Below are positions 18,689-27,781 of a DNA stretch of 64,000 nt, one piece after another (the first letter of the stretch is position 1; each line of letters opens with the position of its first letter). Under the pieces are notes generated by a model. That model saw only the letters and a list, made by a program, of their open reading frames with translations, did not search any database and was not told where the DNA came from. The stretch is from Candidatus Endomicrobiellum calonymphae (lineage in GTDB: Bacteria; Elusimicrobiota; Endomicrobiia; Endomicrobiales; Endomicrobiaceae), in contig JAISYK010000007.1 in the NCBI GenBank assembly GCA_031269945.1, positions 174,255 to 238,254 of the forward strand, in the 5' to 3' direction. The position numbers and the translations under genes are program-made.

Positions 18689-19798
18689 TTACTTAAGCCA
18701 CAACACTGGATCATAAGAAACTCCGTCACATCTTAATTCAAAATACAAAACATTATCTTCTCCAGAACCTAATTCTGCAATTACTGTACCCTTCGAAACT
18801 TTTTGATTTTCTTTCACAAAAATATTGCTTAGTAGACCGTAAACACCTAGAACTAAATTCCCATGGTCTATTATAACAACTCTTTTATAAGAACGGAATC
18901 TTCCAACAAAAACTATAACTCCAGAGTTAACACTCTTCACTTGACTAAAATCGGCCGCTTTTATCCTTATACCATTTTTAATTATATAAGTATCAAGTTC
19001 AGGATGTTTGCTTTTCCCGAATTTTTCAACAACTCTCCCATTCGCGGGCCACGAAAATATTTTTTTTCTTTCTCTTTGCACCATTGTGCCTGTTGAGCTC
19101 TTTTGCTTACTTATCATATTTATTTTATTTATTAATGTTTGTAAAGCTTTAGCACTTTCGTTTAAAGCTTTTATTTCTTTTTCTGTAATAAGCCTCTTAC
19201 TAAGTGTTGTTTTTAAAAGCTTTTCTTTCTCTTTAAATTTATTTCTATTTTGTGCTATTAGTTTTTTTTCTTGCGATTGTAAATACAGAATATTTTTTTT
19301 AGATTTTTCCCATTTTTTCACATTTGCTGAAGAAATTTTTATTATGTTTTTTTCTTTTTCAAAATTTCTTCCCTTGTATTCCAAAGATTTTCGTCTTATT
19401 TTATATTCTACAGGATCTTGTTCGTAAGGAAATTTAAAGCTCATTTTGTTAAAAAGCCTTATTTCTTTAAATATAATCTTATTCAAATTAACACTTTTTA
19501 CCAATGCAGAACTATAAATTTTTGAAGATTCTTCAAGATTATTTTGCATAATTTTTATATTCTTTGAATTCTCGATAAGTTTTTTCTCGTTTTGTTCTAT
19601 ATTTTTATTTATGGATACTAATTCTTTTTTGAAAGTCTTTTCTTGCAACACAAGTTCTTTTTTTTTAAGCTGTTTTTTTTTAATAGACCCTTTCACTTCT
19701 GAAAGCTGTTTTGCATGACTCTTAATACTTTCACTATGTCCCAATGTTAACATAAAAGGACAAAACAAAAATAATAAAAATAGAACGAATATCTTCAT
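18689..19798 (-). CDS. EnvC-like murein hydrolase activator, degenerate LytM domain
   Basis: This 369-residue exported protein has a signal peptide ('IFVLFLLFLFCPFMLTLG'), a long lysine/glutamate-rich coiled coil (about 25-230) and a C-terminal LytM/M23 fold ('VNSGVIVFVGRFRSYKRVVI', 'IDHGNLVLGVYGLL'). The zinc ligands are missing: the usual HxH before the last strand is replaced in 'DNVLYFELRCDG', which ends 'DPVLWLK' much like EnvC. So it should not cut peptidoglycan but activate amidases under FtsEX control. The ftsX-like gene just upstream fits this. Confidence 0.87.
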   Translation of the reverse strand: MKIFVLFLLFLFCPFMLTLGHSESIKSHAKQLSEVKGSIKKKQLKKKELVLQEKTFKKELVSINKNIEQNEKKLIENSKNIKIMQNNLEESSKIYSSALVKSVNLNKIIFKEIRLFNKMSFKFPYEQDPVEYKIRRKSLEYKGRNFEKEKNIIKISSANVKKWEKSKKNILYLQSQEKKLIAQNRNKFKEKEKLLKTTLSKRLITEKEIKALNESAKALQTLINKINMISKQKSSTGTMVQRERKKIFSWPANGRVVEKFGKSKHPELDTYIIKNGIRIKAADFSQVKSVNSGVIVFVGRFRSYKRVVIIDHGNLVLGVYGLLSNIFVKENQKVSKGTVIAELGSGEDNVLYFELRCDGVSYDPVLWLK

Positions 19799-19872
19799 AG
19801 ATGTAAAAAATCCTTCTACTTAGTTTTAGTAACAAGATAATCTAAAGCATTAATCTTCGCGTTTTATACCAA

Positions 19873-20619
19873 CTAATTTAATATTATTCCAAGAGCTGCT
19901 ACAAAAATTACTATTGACAATACTGTAGCAATATCATTGATTAGTATGGGACAATACATATAATTACAGACAATCCAAAAAACAATAAACGCAAAAACTG
20001 AGTATGATAAGTATAAAAAAACATTTGTAATAAGTTTCTTTATATTTAACTTGCACTCTATAATGAGGAAAATACATTTAAGAATGAATAGAATAAAAAC
20101 AACAACTTCAAAAACAAGAAAGATTTTTTTGTAAACTGAAAGTAAATTTTTAGTTTTCGCATATTGTTCAAAAATAGACATATCAAATATTACTTCATCA
20201 ACACCCGAAATTTTCTCTAGTATTTTTTTCATATTTAACATTAAATTCTTTTTGGGGATAAACCTAGAAGTAGCTATAGCATATGCCTGAATTGACGATT
20301 CAGTGTCACTTAAAATTGAAATGTCTTTTAAAAACGGATTTTTTTTTATAGATTTCAAGTATGCTCCATTCGCATCTACATACTCTTTTATAAATACTAA
20401 ATTTGTTGATTTAATTTCTTTTAGAACATCACTATGTCTGCCATGGGAATTTTCAGTAAAAAAGATAATTATATTAAGACTTTTATATAACGCTGTAGCA
20501 TAATTTTTAATTTGACAATAATGCCTTGAAACTAAAATACAAAAAAGACATAAAAGTACAACACTGACGAATTTTACTACATTATTTACCATTTTCATGA
20601 CAGATTTTTTATAAACCAT
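19873..20619 (-). CDS. ftsX: FtsX-like cell division membrane protein
   Basis: About 248 residues with the FtsX layout: a first transmembrane helix ('VSVVLLCLFCILVSRHY'), an extracytoplasmic domain with 'IIIFFTENSHG' and 'ISGVDEVIFDMSIFEQY', then three helices ('VFEVVVFILFILKCIFLII', 'LYLSYSVFAFIVFWIVCNY', 'VLSIVIFVAALGIIL'). FtsX with the ATPase FtsE relays division signals to EnvC-like proteins. The start at 20619 has GTGGAG seven bases upstream; the track start at 20634 does not. No ftsE lies beside it. Confidence 0.85.
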   Translation of the reverse strand: MVYKKSVMKMVNNVVKFVSVVLLCLFCILVSRHYCQIKNYATALYKSLNIIIFFTENSHGRHSDVLKEIKSTNLVFIKEYVDANGAYLKSIKKNPFLKDISILSDTESSIQAYAIATSRFIPKKNLMLNMKKILEKISGVDEVIFDMSIFEQYAKTKNLLSVYKKIFLVFEVVVFILFILKCIFLIIECKLNIKKLITNVFLYLSYSVFAFIVFWIVCNYMYCPILINDIATVLSIVIFVAALGIILN

Positions 20620-20743
20620 TGTCAAACTCCACATAAAAATAAAATCTTAACAACCATTTAATTTTGAAACATTTTAATTTTTTAATCAATAAATAATAAA
20701 TTACATTAGTATCAGTAGATATTTTTCTTTGTTGATTCTTAAT

Positions 20744-21276
20744 TTATTGCAACTTTCTTAATATATTTTCGATTAGAAGGAATTCATTCAAATGGGCAAA
20801 TCTAAAATATTTCAAGAAATTTGGTGGCGTTGTAGCATAAATATTGGTTCCTCTAAGACTTTTTTTCTGATAATTGTTTTTGTCATTTTTTTTCAAGCAG
20901 ATCATCTTATATATGATATCAGAAGATTTAACTACTATAATTCCGTCAATTTCAGCTCCTTTTGTGGCTTGTTTACATGCGATCATAGCTCTAGAATTTC
21001 AAGGGCTGAAGAGAATAATCCTAACATATGTTTCTCTTTAAGAAATTTTTTTATCCACGGAGTATAATTTTAGTTTGGAAGCAAACATCCAACCGGTTAC
21101 TACAAATTTGACTTCATATGGACTTACTTGAGTCCATTTAAAATATTTTCAAAATTACCTATATTAACACTAACACAATTTTCTTTTATTACTTTTCTCA
21201 ATTCTTTTAAACTTTAAGTCCCTTCATAAACAAAAAATAATGCCTCTAAAATTTGCTTTGCTTTAAACACTTTCAC
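20744..21276 (-). pseudogene. scpB: Remnant of scpB (segregation and condensation protein B)
   Basis: Reverse-strand reading in shifted frames follows ScpB from end to end. It starts 'QILEALFFVYEG', then a stop, 'SLKELRKVIKEN', then 'SPYEVKFVVTGWMFASKL' and 'TPWIKKFLKEK', then 'MIACKQATKGAEIDGI' (ScpB has 'IIAYKQP.TRAEID') and 'LRGTNIYATTPPNFLKYF' (ScpB 'GRP.LYGTT.EFL.YF'). The last 80 codons are the open frame in the ORF track. Several stops and frameshifts abolish the product. ScpB binds ScpA and SMC in chromosome condensation. Position just after the scpA remnant and trpS confirms it. Confidence 0.85.
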
Positions 21277-21307
21277 TATTTTTATTTTCTTTATAAATTA
21301 CACATCA

Positions 21308-21333
21308 CATTAAATAAGTACATTAAATAAGTA
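21308..21333. repeat. 13-bp tandem duplication
   Basis: The unit CATTAAATAAGTA occurs twice in a row between the scpA and scpB remnants. It is probably replication slippage in decaying DNA. Confidence 0.8.
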
Positions 21334-21437
21334 GGTTCTTTATGAACAAGCCGCAACTTTAATACGGCAGATTTTAAAAGATTGCTCCTATTTATCTTAT
21401 GCAATACACTTTCGCCAAAATCTTGTAAATTCTTACC

Positions 21438-22105
21438 TCAGAAAATAATTCGGACCGTTTTATAAAAATTTGCTTATCTTTATAGAATCTCTAAAATGGC
21501 CATAAAACAAATTAGTGATGCTATCTTAGTTTTTTGTTTTTTCAATATGTCAGTGGAAGAAACATATTGCTTGCTTTTTAAAACATTAAGGATCTTACTC
21601 ATTTTTGTTTCAATGTAAACCTTCTGATATACAATTTCATTTACACTGCCAGCAAATTTTTTAAATCTTATAAAAACTTTTTACCAAATCAAAAAGCATT
21701 TACATTTTAAATAAAATTTTGATTATTTGATACCACGATAGGCTTGTAATAAATTTGTAAATTTTTAACAATTTCATACGACACAATAGCCCATTACAAT
21801 TTCTTAATATTTTTGATACTCTGGAATTTTATTCTCAAGTTGACCAAAAGTATCATCTTATTCAGCCTCTTTTCCAAATAAGGTATTTCATTTTAATTCA
21901 CACAAAAGTCGATGCTCCAAGAATAAATTCACTCGCTAATTAGTATTAAATTTTTGCATTAGAGTGACGAGACACGTTAAACTATCAGCTGTTATTTCAG
22001 CTATCTTTAATATCACCAATTTCCAAATCATTTTTTTCTACTAAAAGATGCAAGAGAAGCTTCAGTGATTCTTCAAATATGCCAACGCGTATATTTTATA
22101 AACAT
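21438..22105 (-). pseudogene. scpA: Remnant of scpA (segregation and condensation protein A)
   Basis: Reading the reverse strand across frameshifts gives 'VGIFEESLKLLLHLLVEKND' (ScpA: 'F.GPLDLLL.LI.KN'), 'IAEITADSL', then after a stop 'LASEFILGASTFV' and 'IKMKYL' (ScpA: 'ASEFLVMAATLL.IKS+.LL'), then 'ENKIPEYQKY', and a winged-helix end 'VYIETKMSKILNVLKSKQYV' with 'ICFMAILEIL'. The kleisin of the SMC-ScpAB complex is therefore recognisable but carries several stops and shifts. It directly follows trpS, a common arrangement. The ATG lies at 22103-22105. Confidence 0.87.
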
Positions 22106-22114
22106 ATAATTATC

Positions 22115-23095
22115 TTAAAATTTTAATACCTTATGAATTTCTTCTATAGTTTTTTGTGCAATTTCTGTGGCTTTTTGACATCCCATTTCAATTATATTTT
22201 TCAAATGAGTCTTATCAGAAATTATATCTTTCCTTTTTTCAGATAAAGACTTCATGAATTCAGAAAGTACTTCAACTAATTGTTTTTTACACGACACACA
22301 ACTTATTTTACCTGTTCTACATTCTTCTTCTCTGTTTTTACAATCTCTATTTAATGCTTTATTGAATGAAAAGACAACACAACCATCAGGGTGACCAACA
22401 TCATCTTTCTTGATTTTTAGAGGATCAGTAAACATATTTTTAACTTTAGCTTTTAGAGTGATATCGTCTTCACCTAGTAAAATTGAATTATTATAAGATT
22501 TTGACATTTTCCTACCATCTAAGCCTAAAAACTTAGCGGTTTCAGTGAGTTTTCCCTCTGGTTTTACAAGAATTTCGCCATAGAAACTGTTGAATCTCCT
22601 TGCTACCTCACGTGTAAACTCCAGATGTGACACTTGATCCTCCCCCACTGGAACAATATCTGACTTATAAAGTAAAATATCTGCAGACATTAAAACAGGG
22701 TAACCCAAGAAGCCGTAATTATACAAATATTTATTCTTAATTTCTTTTAGTTGTTCTTTGTATGTAGGACATCTGTAAAGCCGTTTCAAAGGAGTTAACA
22801 TAGAAAGTATCAAAAACAACTCACTATGTTGAGGTACTTTCGATTGCTTGAAAATTACAGTTCTGGTAGGATCTATACCTACAGTAATCCAATCGGCAAC
22901 CATATCCAATGTATTCTTATCGATTTCGGAAGTATCAGAGTAATCAGTAGTCAAGGCGTGTAAATCAGCAGACATATAATAACATTCGTAGTCATCATCA
23001 TTGCCAAGCTTAATCAAATTCTCTAAAACACCAAAATAATGTCCTAAATGAAGCCTTCCCGTTGGACGCATAGCTGAGAATACTCTTTTAGTCAT
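22115..23095 (-). CDS. trpS: Tryptophanyl-tRNA synthetase
   Basis: Class I synthetase for tRNA-Trp, about 326 residues. It shows 'SAMRPTGRLHLGHYFGVL' with the HIGH motif, the tryptophan-pocket regions 'YMSADLHALTTDY' and 'GYPVLMSADILLY', 'VPVGEDQVSHLEFTREVARRF', and 'KMSKSYNNS'. An extra cysteine set ('CKNREEECRTGKISCVSCKK') may bind metal, as in some bacterial TrpS. I prefer the ATG at 23095 (AGAGG just upstream) to the ATG at 23113 in the track. Confidence 0.95.
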   Translation of the reverse strand: MTKRVFSAMRPTGRLHLGHYFGVLENLIKLGNDDDYECYYMSADLHALTTDYSDTSEIDKNTLDMVADWITVGIDPTRTVIFKQSKVPQHSELFLILSMLTPLKRLYRCPTYKEQLKEIKNKYLYNYGFLGYPVLMSADILLYKSDIVPVGEDQVSHLEFTREVARRFNSFYGEILVKPEGKLTETAKFLGLDGRKMSKSYNNSILLGEDDITLKAKVKNMFTDPLKIKKDDVGHPDGCVVFSFNKALNRDCKNREEECRTGKISCVSCKKQLVEVLSEFMKSLSEKRKDIISDKTHLKNIIEMGCQKATEIAQKTIEEIHKVLKF

Positions 23096-23609
23096 AACAC
23101 CTCTCTTCTTCATTTAGTTTAGCCAATTTTTTTAAAAATTTAATAAAGCCCACCTGTAAAAAGTTTATTATTTGACAACACTTAACAACATAGAGCTAAA
23201 TTTTTTTTCAAGTTATTAAAAAATCTTCAAGGTATCGATTATAACAAAAAATGTTTGTTTCTTTAACACTAGTATTAATATATCATTCAAATATTTAAAT
23301 ATAAAAGACTTAATTTGTAACAAAAATTATTGCTATAAATACAACTCTCTCTTTCATATGTGAGAATAAGTTTTTATGTCACAATAATAACATTATTGAT
23401 GCTCTTAATGCTCTTGGTAATTTTATATTTTTTTGATTTTTTTACAAAAAAATTAGTTAACAAATTGATTTTTGCAAAACAAAATTATAGAATCTGAGTA
23501 CAATTGGTGCGTTGTATCAGAGCATACATTTGAATTTATTACTAGCATATGTAAAAACTTTTTATGTCAGATTACTTTTATTATATGTTGTAATTGTGGT
23601 TGAGATGTA
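23096..23609. other. Divergent gap between trpS and mnmG
   Basis: This 514-base stretch separates the minus-strand trpS from the plus-strand mnmG, so it must hold both promoters. It is AT-rich and has no coding-like reading in either direction. No cluster of DnaA-type boxes is visible although mnmG often lies near an origin. Confidence 0.5.
23465..23493 (+). promoter_or_regulatory. Likely sigma-70 promoter for mnmG
   Basis: TTGATT and TAGAAT are separated by 17 bases, close to the TTGACA-17-TATAAT consensus. Transcription would begin near 23500 and leave a leader of about 110 bases before mnmG. This is a motif match only. Confidence 0.45.
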
Positions 23610-25412
23610 ATGGAAAGGAAGTCCCGTGTAGTAGTTGTCGGAGCAGGGCATGCTGGCTGCGAAGCTTCTTTAGCATGTGCAAAATTGGGGGTGAAGACTC
23701 TAGTCATAACACTCAGCGTTGATTCGATAGCAAAAATGCCATGCAACCCAGCTATAGGTGGAATTGCAAAAGGACAGATGGTTAGAGAAATTGACGCTTT
23801 GGGTGGAGAAATGGGAAAAGTAGCCGATCGTGCAGGCTTACAATTTAAAATGTTAAATAGCTCAAGGGGTCCGGCAGTTTGGTCTCCAAGAGCACAATGC
23901 GACAAAGAGCTTTACTCAACCTTGATGTCAAAGTCTCTTCAAAATCAACCAAATCTTGATATATTGCAATCCGAAGTTAAGTCTTTAATAGTAAAAAACA
24001 ATAGAATATGTGGAGTAAGGATCCTTACAAATGAAATAATATATGCAGAAGCCGTAATAGTAGCTACAGGAACTTTTTTAAGAGGGAAAATACATCTCGG
24101 TAAAGTACATTTTAATGGCGGAAGATTTAATGAACGACAAGCATCATACCTTTCAGAATCTCTTACTAAAGATTGTGGAATAAAACTTGAAAGATTTAAA
24201 ACAACCACTACTCCAAGGATCAATGCCATCTCAATAGATTACTCAAAAATAATAGAACAATTTGGAGATGAAAGGCCCATACCTTTTTCTCACTTCACAG
24301 AAACTGAAAAATGGAGAAAAAACCTCAAGCAGCTTTCATGTTGGCTTACTTACACTAATGAAACAACACATAAAATAGTTAGCGACAATTTTGCTTTCTC
24401 ATCTATTGATATAGGAGAGGTAAATAGCAAAAGTCCCAGATATTGTCCTGCTATAGAGGAAAAAGTAAAACGTTACCCTGAAAAAGCAAGTCATCACATT
24501 TTTGTAGAGCCAGAAGGTTATAATACTAACGAAGTTTACTTGAATGGACTCTATACTGGACTTCCGTTTGATTTGCAACAGCAAATGATAAATTCGATAG
24601 TTGGCCTTGAAAATGCTAGAGTAATAAGGTATGGATATGCTGTTGAATACGATTACTCAAATCCCTTGCAAATAAAAAAGACCTTGGAAACAAAAACTGT
24701 TAAAGATCTTTTTTTGTGCGGGCAAATAAACGGAACAACAGGATATGAAGAAGCAGCAGCACAAGGTTTTATTGCGGGTGTGAATGCTGGACTTAGAATT
24801 TTGAATAAAGCTCCGCTTATACTTGGGAGAAATGAGTCTTACATAGGAATACTTATAGATGACATAACTACAAGGGGTATGGATGAGCCTTATCGAATGT
24901 TTACTTCTCGAGCAGAATACAGACTTTCAATAAGAAATGATAACGCGGACTTAAGACTCATGGATATAGGAAAATCAATTGGCTTAATATCAGGTAGAAT
25001 ATATAAAAAATTCGAACTTTATAGAAACACACTAAAATATATATATGAGGGTAAAAAGGAAAACTTGCCAAGCAATGATGATTTATTGCCATGGTCCTTT
25101 GAAAAAGCAAATAAAGAAATTTCTATTTACAAAAAATATAAAGGTTACATTGAAATTCAAAATAAAATGGCAAGTAAAGTAAAAAAAAATGAAGATCGCA
25201 AAATTCCTGAAAGTTTTGATTATAATAGACTTGAATCACTATCTGCGGAAACAAAGCAAAGACTTTTGAAAATTCGTCCTCAAACAATAGGACAAGCTTC
25301 TATGATACAGGCAATAAAGCCATCTGATATAGCAGTATTAATTGTCTATCTTGAAAAACAAAAAAAAGAAAGAAAGAAAAGAAAATATGATTTTAATAAT
25401 ATAAGTCAGTGA
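23610..25412 (+). CDS. mnmG: MnmG (GidA), tRNA wobble-uridine modification enzyme
   Basis: With MnmE it adds carboxymethylaminomethyl to U34 of several tRNAs. At 600 residues it is near full length. The FAD motif '[18 protein letters not shown]' is at the N-terminus, with '[13 protein letters not shown]', the cysteine-containing '[14 protein letters not shown]', '[17 protein letters not shown]' and the C-terminal '[19 protein letters not shown]'. No strong Shine-Dalgarno site precedes the ATG. rsmG (gidB) follows after a frameshifted transporter gene, so the classical gid pair is kept but interrupted. Confidence 0.97.
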   Translation: MERKSRVVVVGAGHAGCEASLACAKLGVKTLVITLSVDSIAKMPCNPAIGGIAKGQMVREIDALGGEMGKVADRAGLQFKMLNSSRGPAVWSPRAQCDKELYSTLMSKSLQNQPNLDILQSEVKSLIVKNNRICGVRILTNEIIYAEAVIVATGTFLRGKIHLGKVHFNGGRFNERQASYLSESLTKDCGIKLERFKTTTTPRINAISIDYSKIIEQFGDERPIPFSHFTETEKWRKNLKQLSCWLTYTNETTHKIVSDNFAFSSIDIGEVNSKSPRYCPAIEEKVKRYPEKASHHIFVEPEGYNTNEVYLNGLYTGLPFDLQQQMINSIVGLENARVIRYGYAVEYDYSNPLQIKKTLETKTVKDLFLCGQINGTTGYEEAAAQGFIAGVNAGLRILNKAPLILGRNESYIGILIDDITTRGMDEPYRMFTSRAEYRLSIRNDNADLRLMDIGKSIGLISGRIYKKFELYRNTLKYIYEGKKENLPSNDDLLPWSFEKANKEISIYKKYKGYIEIQNKMASKVKKNEDRKIPESFDYNRLESLSAETKQRLLKIRPQTIGQASMIQAIKPSDIAVLIVYLEKQKKERKKRKYDFNNISQ

Positions 25413-25496
25413 TTCATCAATAAAACCTTTCATTCATATGCAAATACATAATTCTTTTGAATATATAAAGTATTTTACTTAGCGAGGGTGTAAAGA

Positions 25497-25779
25497 ATGT
25501 TTTCCTTGGAAATAGTAGGATTTTTTGCTGGATGTGTTTCTACAATATCTTTTGTTCCTCAGGTCTATAAGACACGGAAGACAAAATCAGCTGAAGAGAT
25601 TTCAATTGAGATGTTTATCATCTACACGATATCTCTTTTGTTATGGATAATTTATGGAAAAACACTTAAAAAAACCAGCAATCTATGTACCGAATTTATT
25701 AGTTCTTATTCTTGCTTCTACTCAGATTATTTTGAAAATAAAATATGATAGAGAGAATAATTTCGAAAAAAAACAATAA
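25497..25779 (+). pseudogene. SemiSWEET-type sugar transporter, frameshifted
   Basis: The first 60 codons match a SemiSWEET/PQ-loop half transporter: helix one 'IVGFFAGCVSTISFVPQVYK' with the PQ motif, 'TRKTKSAEEIS', and helix two 'MFIIYTISLLLWIIYG'. At a run of seven A after 'GKTLKK' the frame leaves the gene. Reading one base over continues the third helix as 'PAIYVPNLLVLILASTQIIL' then 'KIKYDRENNFEKKQ' and a stop at 25777-25779. So the ORF-track version (83 aa) has a false tail. The gene is either inactive or depends on slippage at the A run. Intact members have about 85-95 residues. Confidence 0.8.
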
Positions 25780-25798
25780 AGTAAATAAAATTATAACA

Positions 25799-26100
25799 AG
25801 TTTTTTTTATTGCAGTTTTTATTTTCGTAATAGCAAATTTTTTTGCTGTACAAGGATCTGGCTATCGAAAAGATAGTTTGAAAAGATTAAAACTGAAGTT
25901 AGTGAAATGATAAAAAGTTGCACTTCTGAAACAAAAAATTAAGAATATGAAAAAAGAAATCTATTTCAGAAGTTAAAATATCAAAAAAAATAAATCGAAA
26001 GTCATAATGAACAATGTGAAAATTTAAGTACAGATAAAGTAGAGTTATACCATAAAAAAAGAAATGAAAAAAAATTCAATAAAAAACATTAAAGATAGAA
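25799..26100 (+). pseudogene. Possible decayed exported protein
   Basis: A hydrophobic segment 'FFIAVFIFVIANFFAVQGSG' is followed by 'YRKDSLKRLKLK' and, in another frame, 'EVSEMIKSCTSETKN' and 'STDKVELYHKKRNEKKF'. No start codon with a ribosome site is present. It looks like a secreted or anchored protein gone to ruin. I cannot name it. Confidence 0.3.
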
Positions 26101-26142
26101 TTTTTGTGTTGTTATCATGTAGTTAGCATCCAAAGACCATTT

Positions 26143-26895
26143 ATGGGAAATAAAGAATTATTCAAAGAGTTTCATAATTATGTCAAAGAAAACATCGTAT
26201 CATTTTTCTCAAGAAAAATGTGTCGAAAATTTAAGGTATATTTTTATGAAATTAACAAGTGGAGAAATGTACTCAACCTCATTTCAATCAAAAACGAAAA
26301 AGATATAATATACAGACATTTTTGCGACTCTCTGTATAGTACAAAAGCTATAAATAATATTACGAATAATAAATGTTCGTATTTAAATATTGCAGATGTT
26401 GGAACAGGCTCAGGAATGCCTGGTATACCAGTAAAGATTTCGCTTCCCAATATTAAACTTACCCTAGTTGAATCTATAGCAAAAAAATGCAACTTTCTTG
26501 AGAATATAAACGATAAACTTGAGCTCAACGCAGAAATACTAAATAAAAGGGCTGAAAGAATAGGGCAGGATTTACTATATAGACAAAAATATGACTTTGT
26601 TTTATCAAGAGCTGTGAGCAAATTTTCCACTAATCTTGAAATTTCAATACCTTTACTAAAAGTCGGTGGGTATTTTATAGTTTACAAAACAAAAAAATCA
26701 ATGGAAAACTTTAAAAATGGAATCCCATCGATAAAAAACGCTCTTGAATGTCTAGGTGCAAGATTTGAACAAGCAATATTCTACGATTTACCTGAGCAAA
26801 AACTAGATTATTGTATTTTAATTTTCAAAAAACACAGAAATACTCCACCTCTGTTCCCTCGTAAAGCAGAAATATTCAAGAAAAATCCTTTATAA
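26143..26895 (+). CDS. rsmG: RsmG (GidB), 16S rRNA m7G527 methyltransferase
   Basis: Methylates G527 (E. coli numbering) of 16S rRNA. About 250 residues, a little long because of an N-terminal extension. Family marks are 'KWRNVLNLISI', the SAM site 'NIADVGTGSGMPGIPVKI', 'TLVESIAKKCNFLENI', and 'FVLSRAVSKFSTNLEI'. The track begins at a TTG (26104); the first ATG, at 26143, is more likely, though neither has a good ribosome site. It ends one base before the convergent rluD. Confidence 0.93.
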   Translation: MGNKELFKEFHNYVKENIVSFFSRKMCRKFKVYFYEINKWRNVLNLISIKNEKDIIYRHFCDSLYSTKAINNITNNKCSYLNIADVGTGSGMPGIPVKISLPNIKLTLVESIAKKCNFLENINDKLELNAEILNKRAERIGQDLLYRQKYDFVLSRAVSKFSTNLEISIPLLKVGGYFIVYKTKKSMENFKNGIPSIKNALECLGARFEQAIFYDLPEQKLDYCILIFKKHRNTPPLFPRKAEIFKKNPL

Positions 26896-26896
26896 T

Positions 26897-27781
26897 CTAA
26901 ATTAGCATCATTTTCATTTCATTGGGTAATTCTGCAGTAAATTTCATGATTTTCATAGTTCTAGGGTGCATAAAGCTTATATTGTATGAATGTAACATTT
27001 GCCTGTTGAATTGTTTCCCATTAATAGTTTTAGGACCACCATATTGCTGGTCACCTACGACTGGATGGTTTATATATTTCATATGACTTCTTATTTGATG
27101 TGTTCTACCGGTAATAATTTTTACTTCCAATAAAGTGTACCCGTCACATCTCAAAACAGTCTTAAACTCTGTAATAGCCATTTTTTTTGCAAGAGAATTT
27201 ACTGTCATAAGCTTTCTATTTTGCGGTGATCTACCTAATGGGGCTTCTATTTTTCCCCTATTTTCAATAATAATACCTTTAACTGCAGCATAATATATTT
27301 TCTTCACATTCCTATTCTTAAATTGCTTTGAAATATCGACCTTGGCTTTTTCATTTTTTGCGAAAATAATGACACCCGATGTATCTTTATCAAGCCTATG
27401 AACCAAATATGGCAACTTATAGTTCCCATTAGAATATCTAATTAGAGCGTTAAGTAAAGTTCCTGAAGAATGACCATAAGACGGATGAACTACAATACCT
27501 GCAGGTTTATTAACAACAATAATATCAATATCTTCATATATAATATTGAATTTTATGTTCTCGGGTCTTATCGATAATGACTTTCCTTCCTCAAATTCAA
27601 ATATTATAACATCACCATACTTAAGCTTATAACTTGAAAAAGAAATTTTATTGTTTACTAAAATTTTTTTCTTATACATAAGTTTTTGAAAATAAGAACG
27701 AGAATAATCTTTATATATCGAAGCCAAATAAAAATCTAACCTCTTCTTTTCAAACTTTTTGTATACAACTTTTTCTTCCAT
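26897..27781 (-). CDS. rluD: RluA/RluD-family pseudouridine synthase
   Basis: This 294-residue enzyme makes pseudouridine, most likely in 23S rRNA. It has an N-terminal S4 domain ('RLDFYLASIYKDYSRSYFQK') and the catalytic motif 'LVHRLDKDTSGVIIFAKN' with the essential Asp, plus 'GRTHQIRSHMKYINHPVVGD'. RluD is the likely paralog, judged from the S4 domain and the link to lspA. The ATG lies 46 bases inside lgt and has GGAG ten bases upstream, so it is translated as the tail of the ileS-lspA-lgt operon. Confidence 0.88.
   Translation of the reverse strand: MEEKVVYKKFEKKRLDFYLASIYKDYSRSYFQKLMYKKKILVNNKISFSSYKLKYGDVIIFEFEEGKSLSIRPENIKFNIIYEDIDIIVVNKPAGIVVHPSYGHSSGTLLNALIRYSNGNYKLPYLVHRLDKDTSGVIIFAKNEKAKVDISKQFKNRNVKKIYYAAVKGIIIENRGKIEAPLGRSPQNRKLMTVNSLAKKMAITEFKTVLRCDGYTLLEVKIITGRTHQIRSHMKYINHPVVGDQQYGGPKTINGKQFNRQMLHSYNISFMHPRTMKIMKFTAELPNEMKMMLI

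Noticed and set aside
23114-23609. Replication origin between trpS and mnmG
   Set aside because: No cluster of TTATCCACA-type boxes, no dnaA or dnaN, and no AT-rich 13-mer array distinct from the general AT richness. Gene order alone is not enough.
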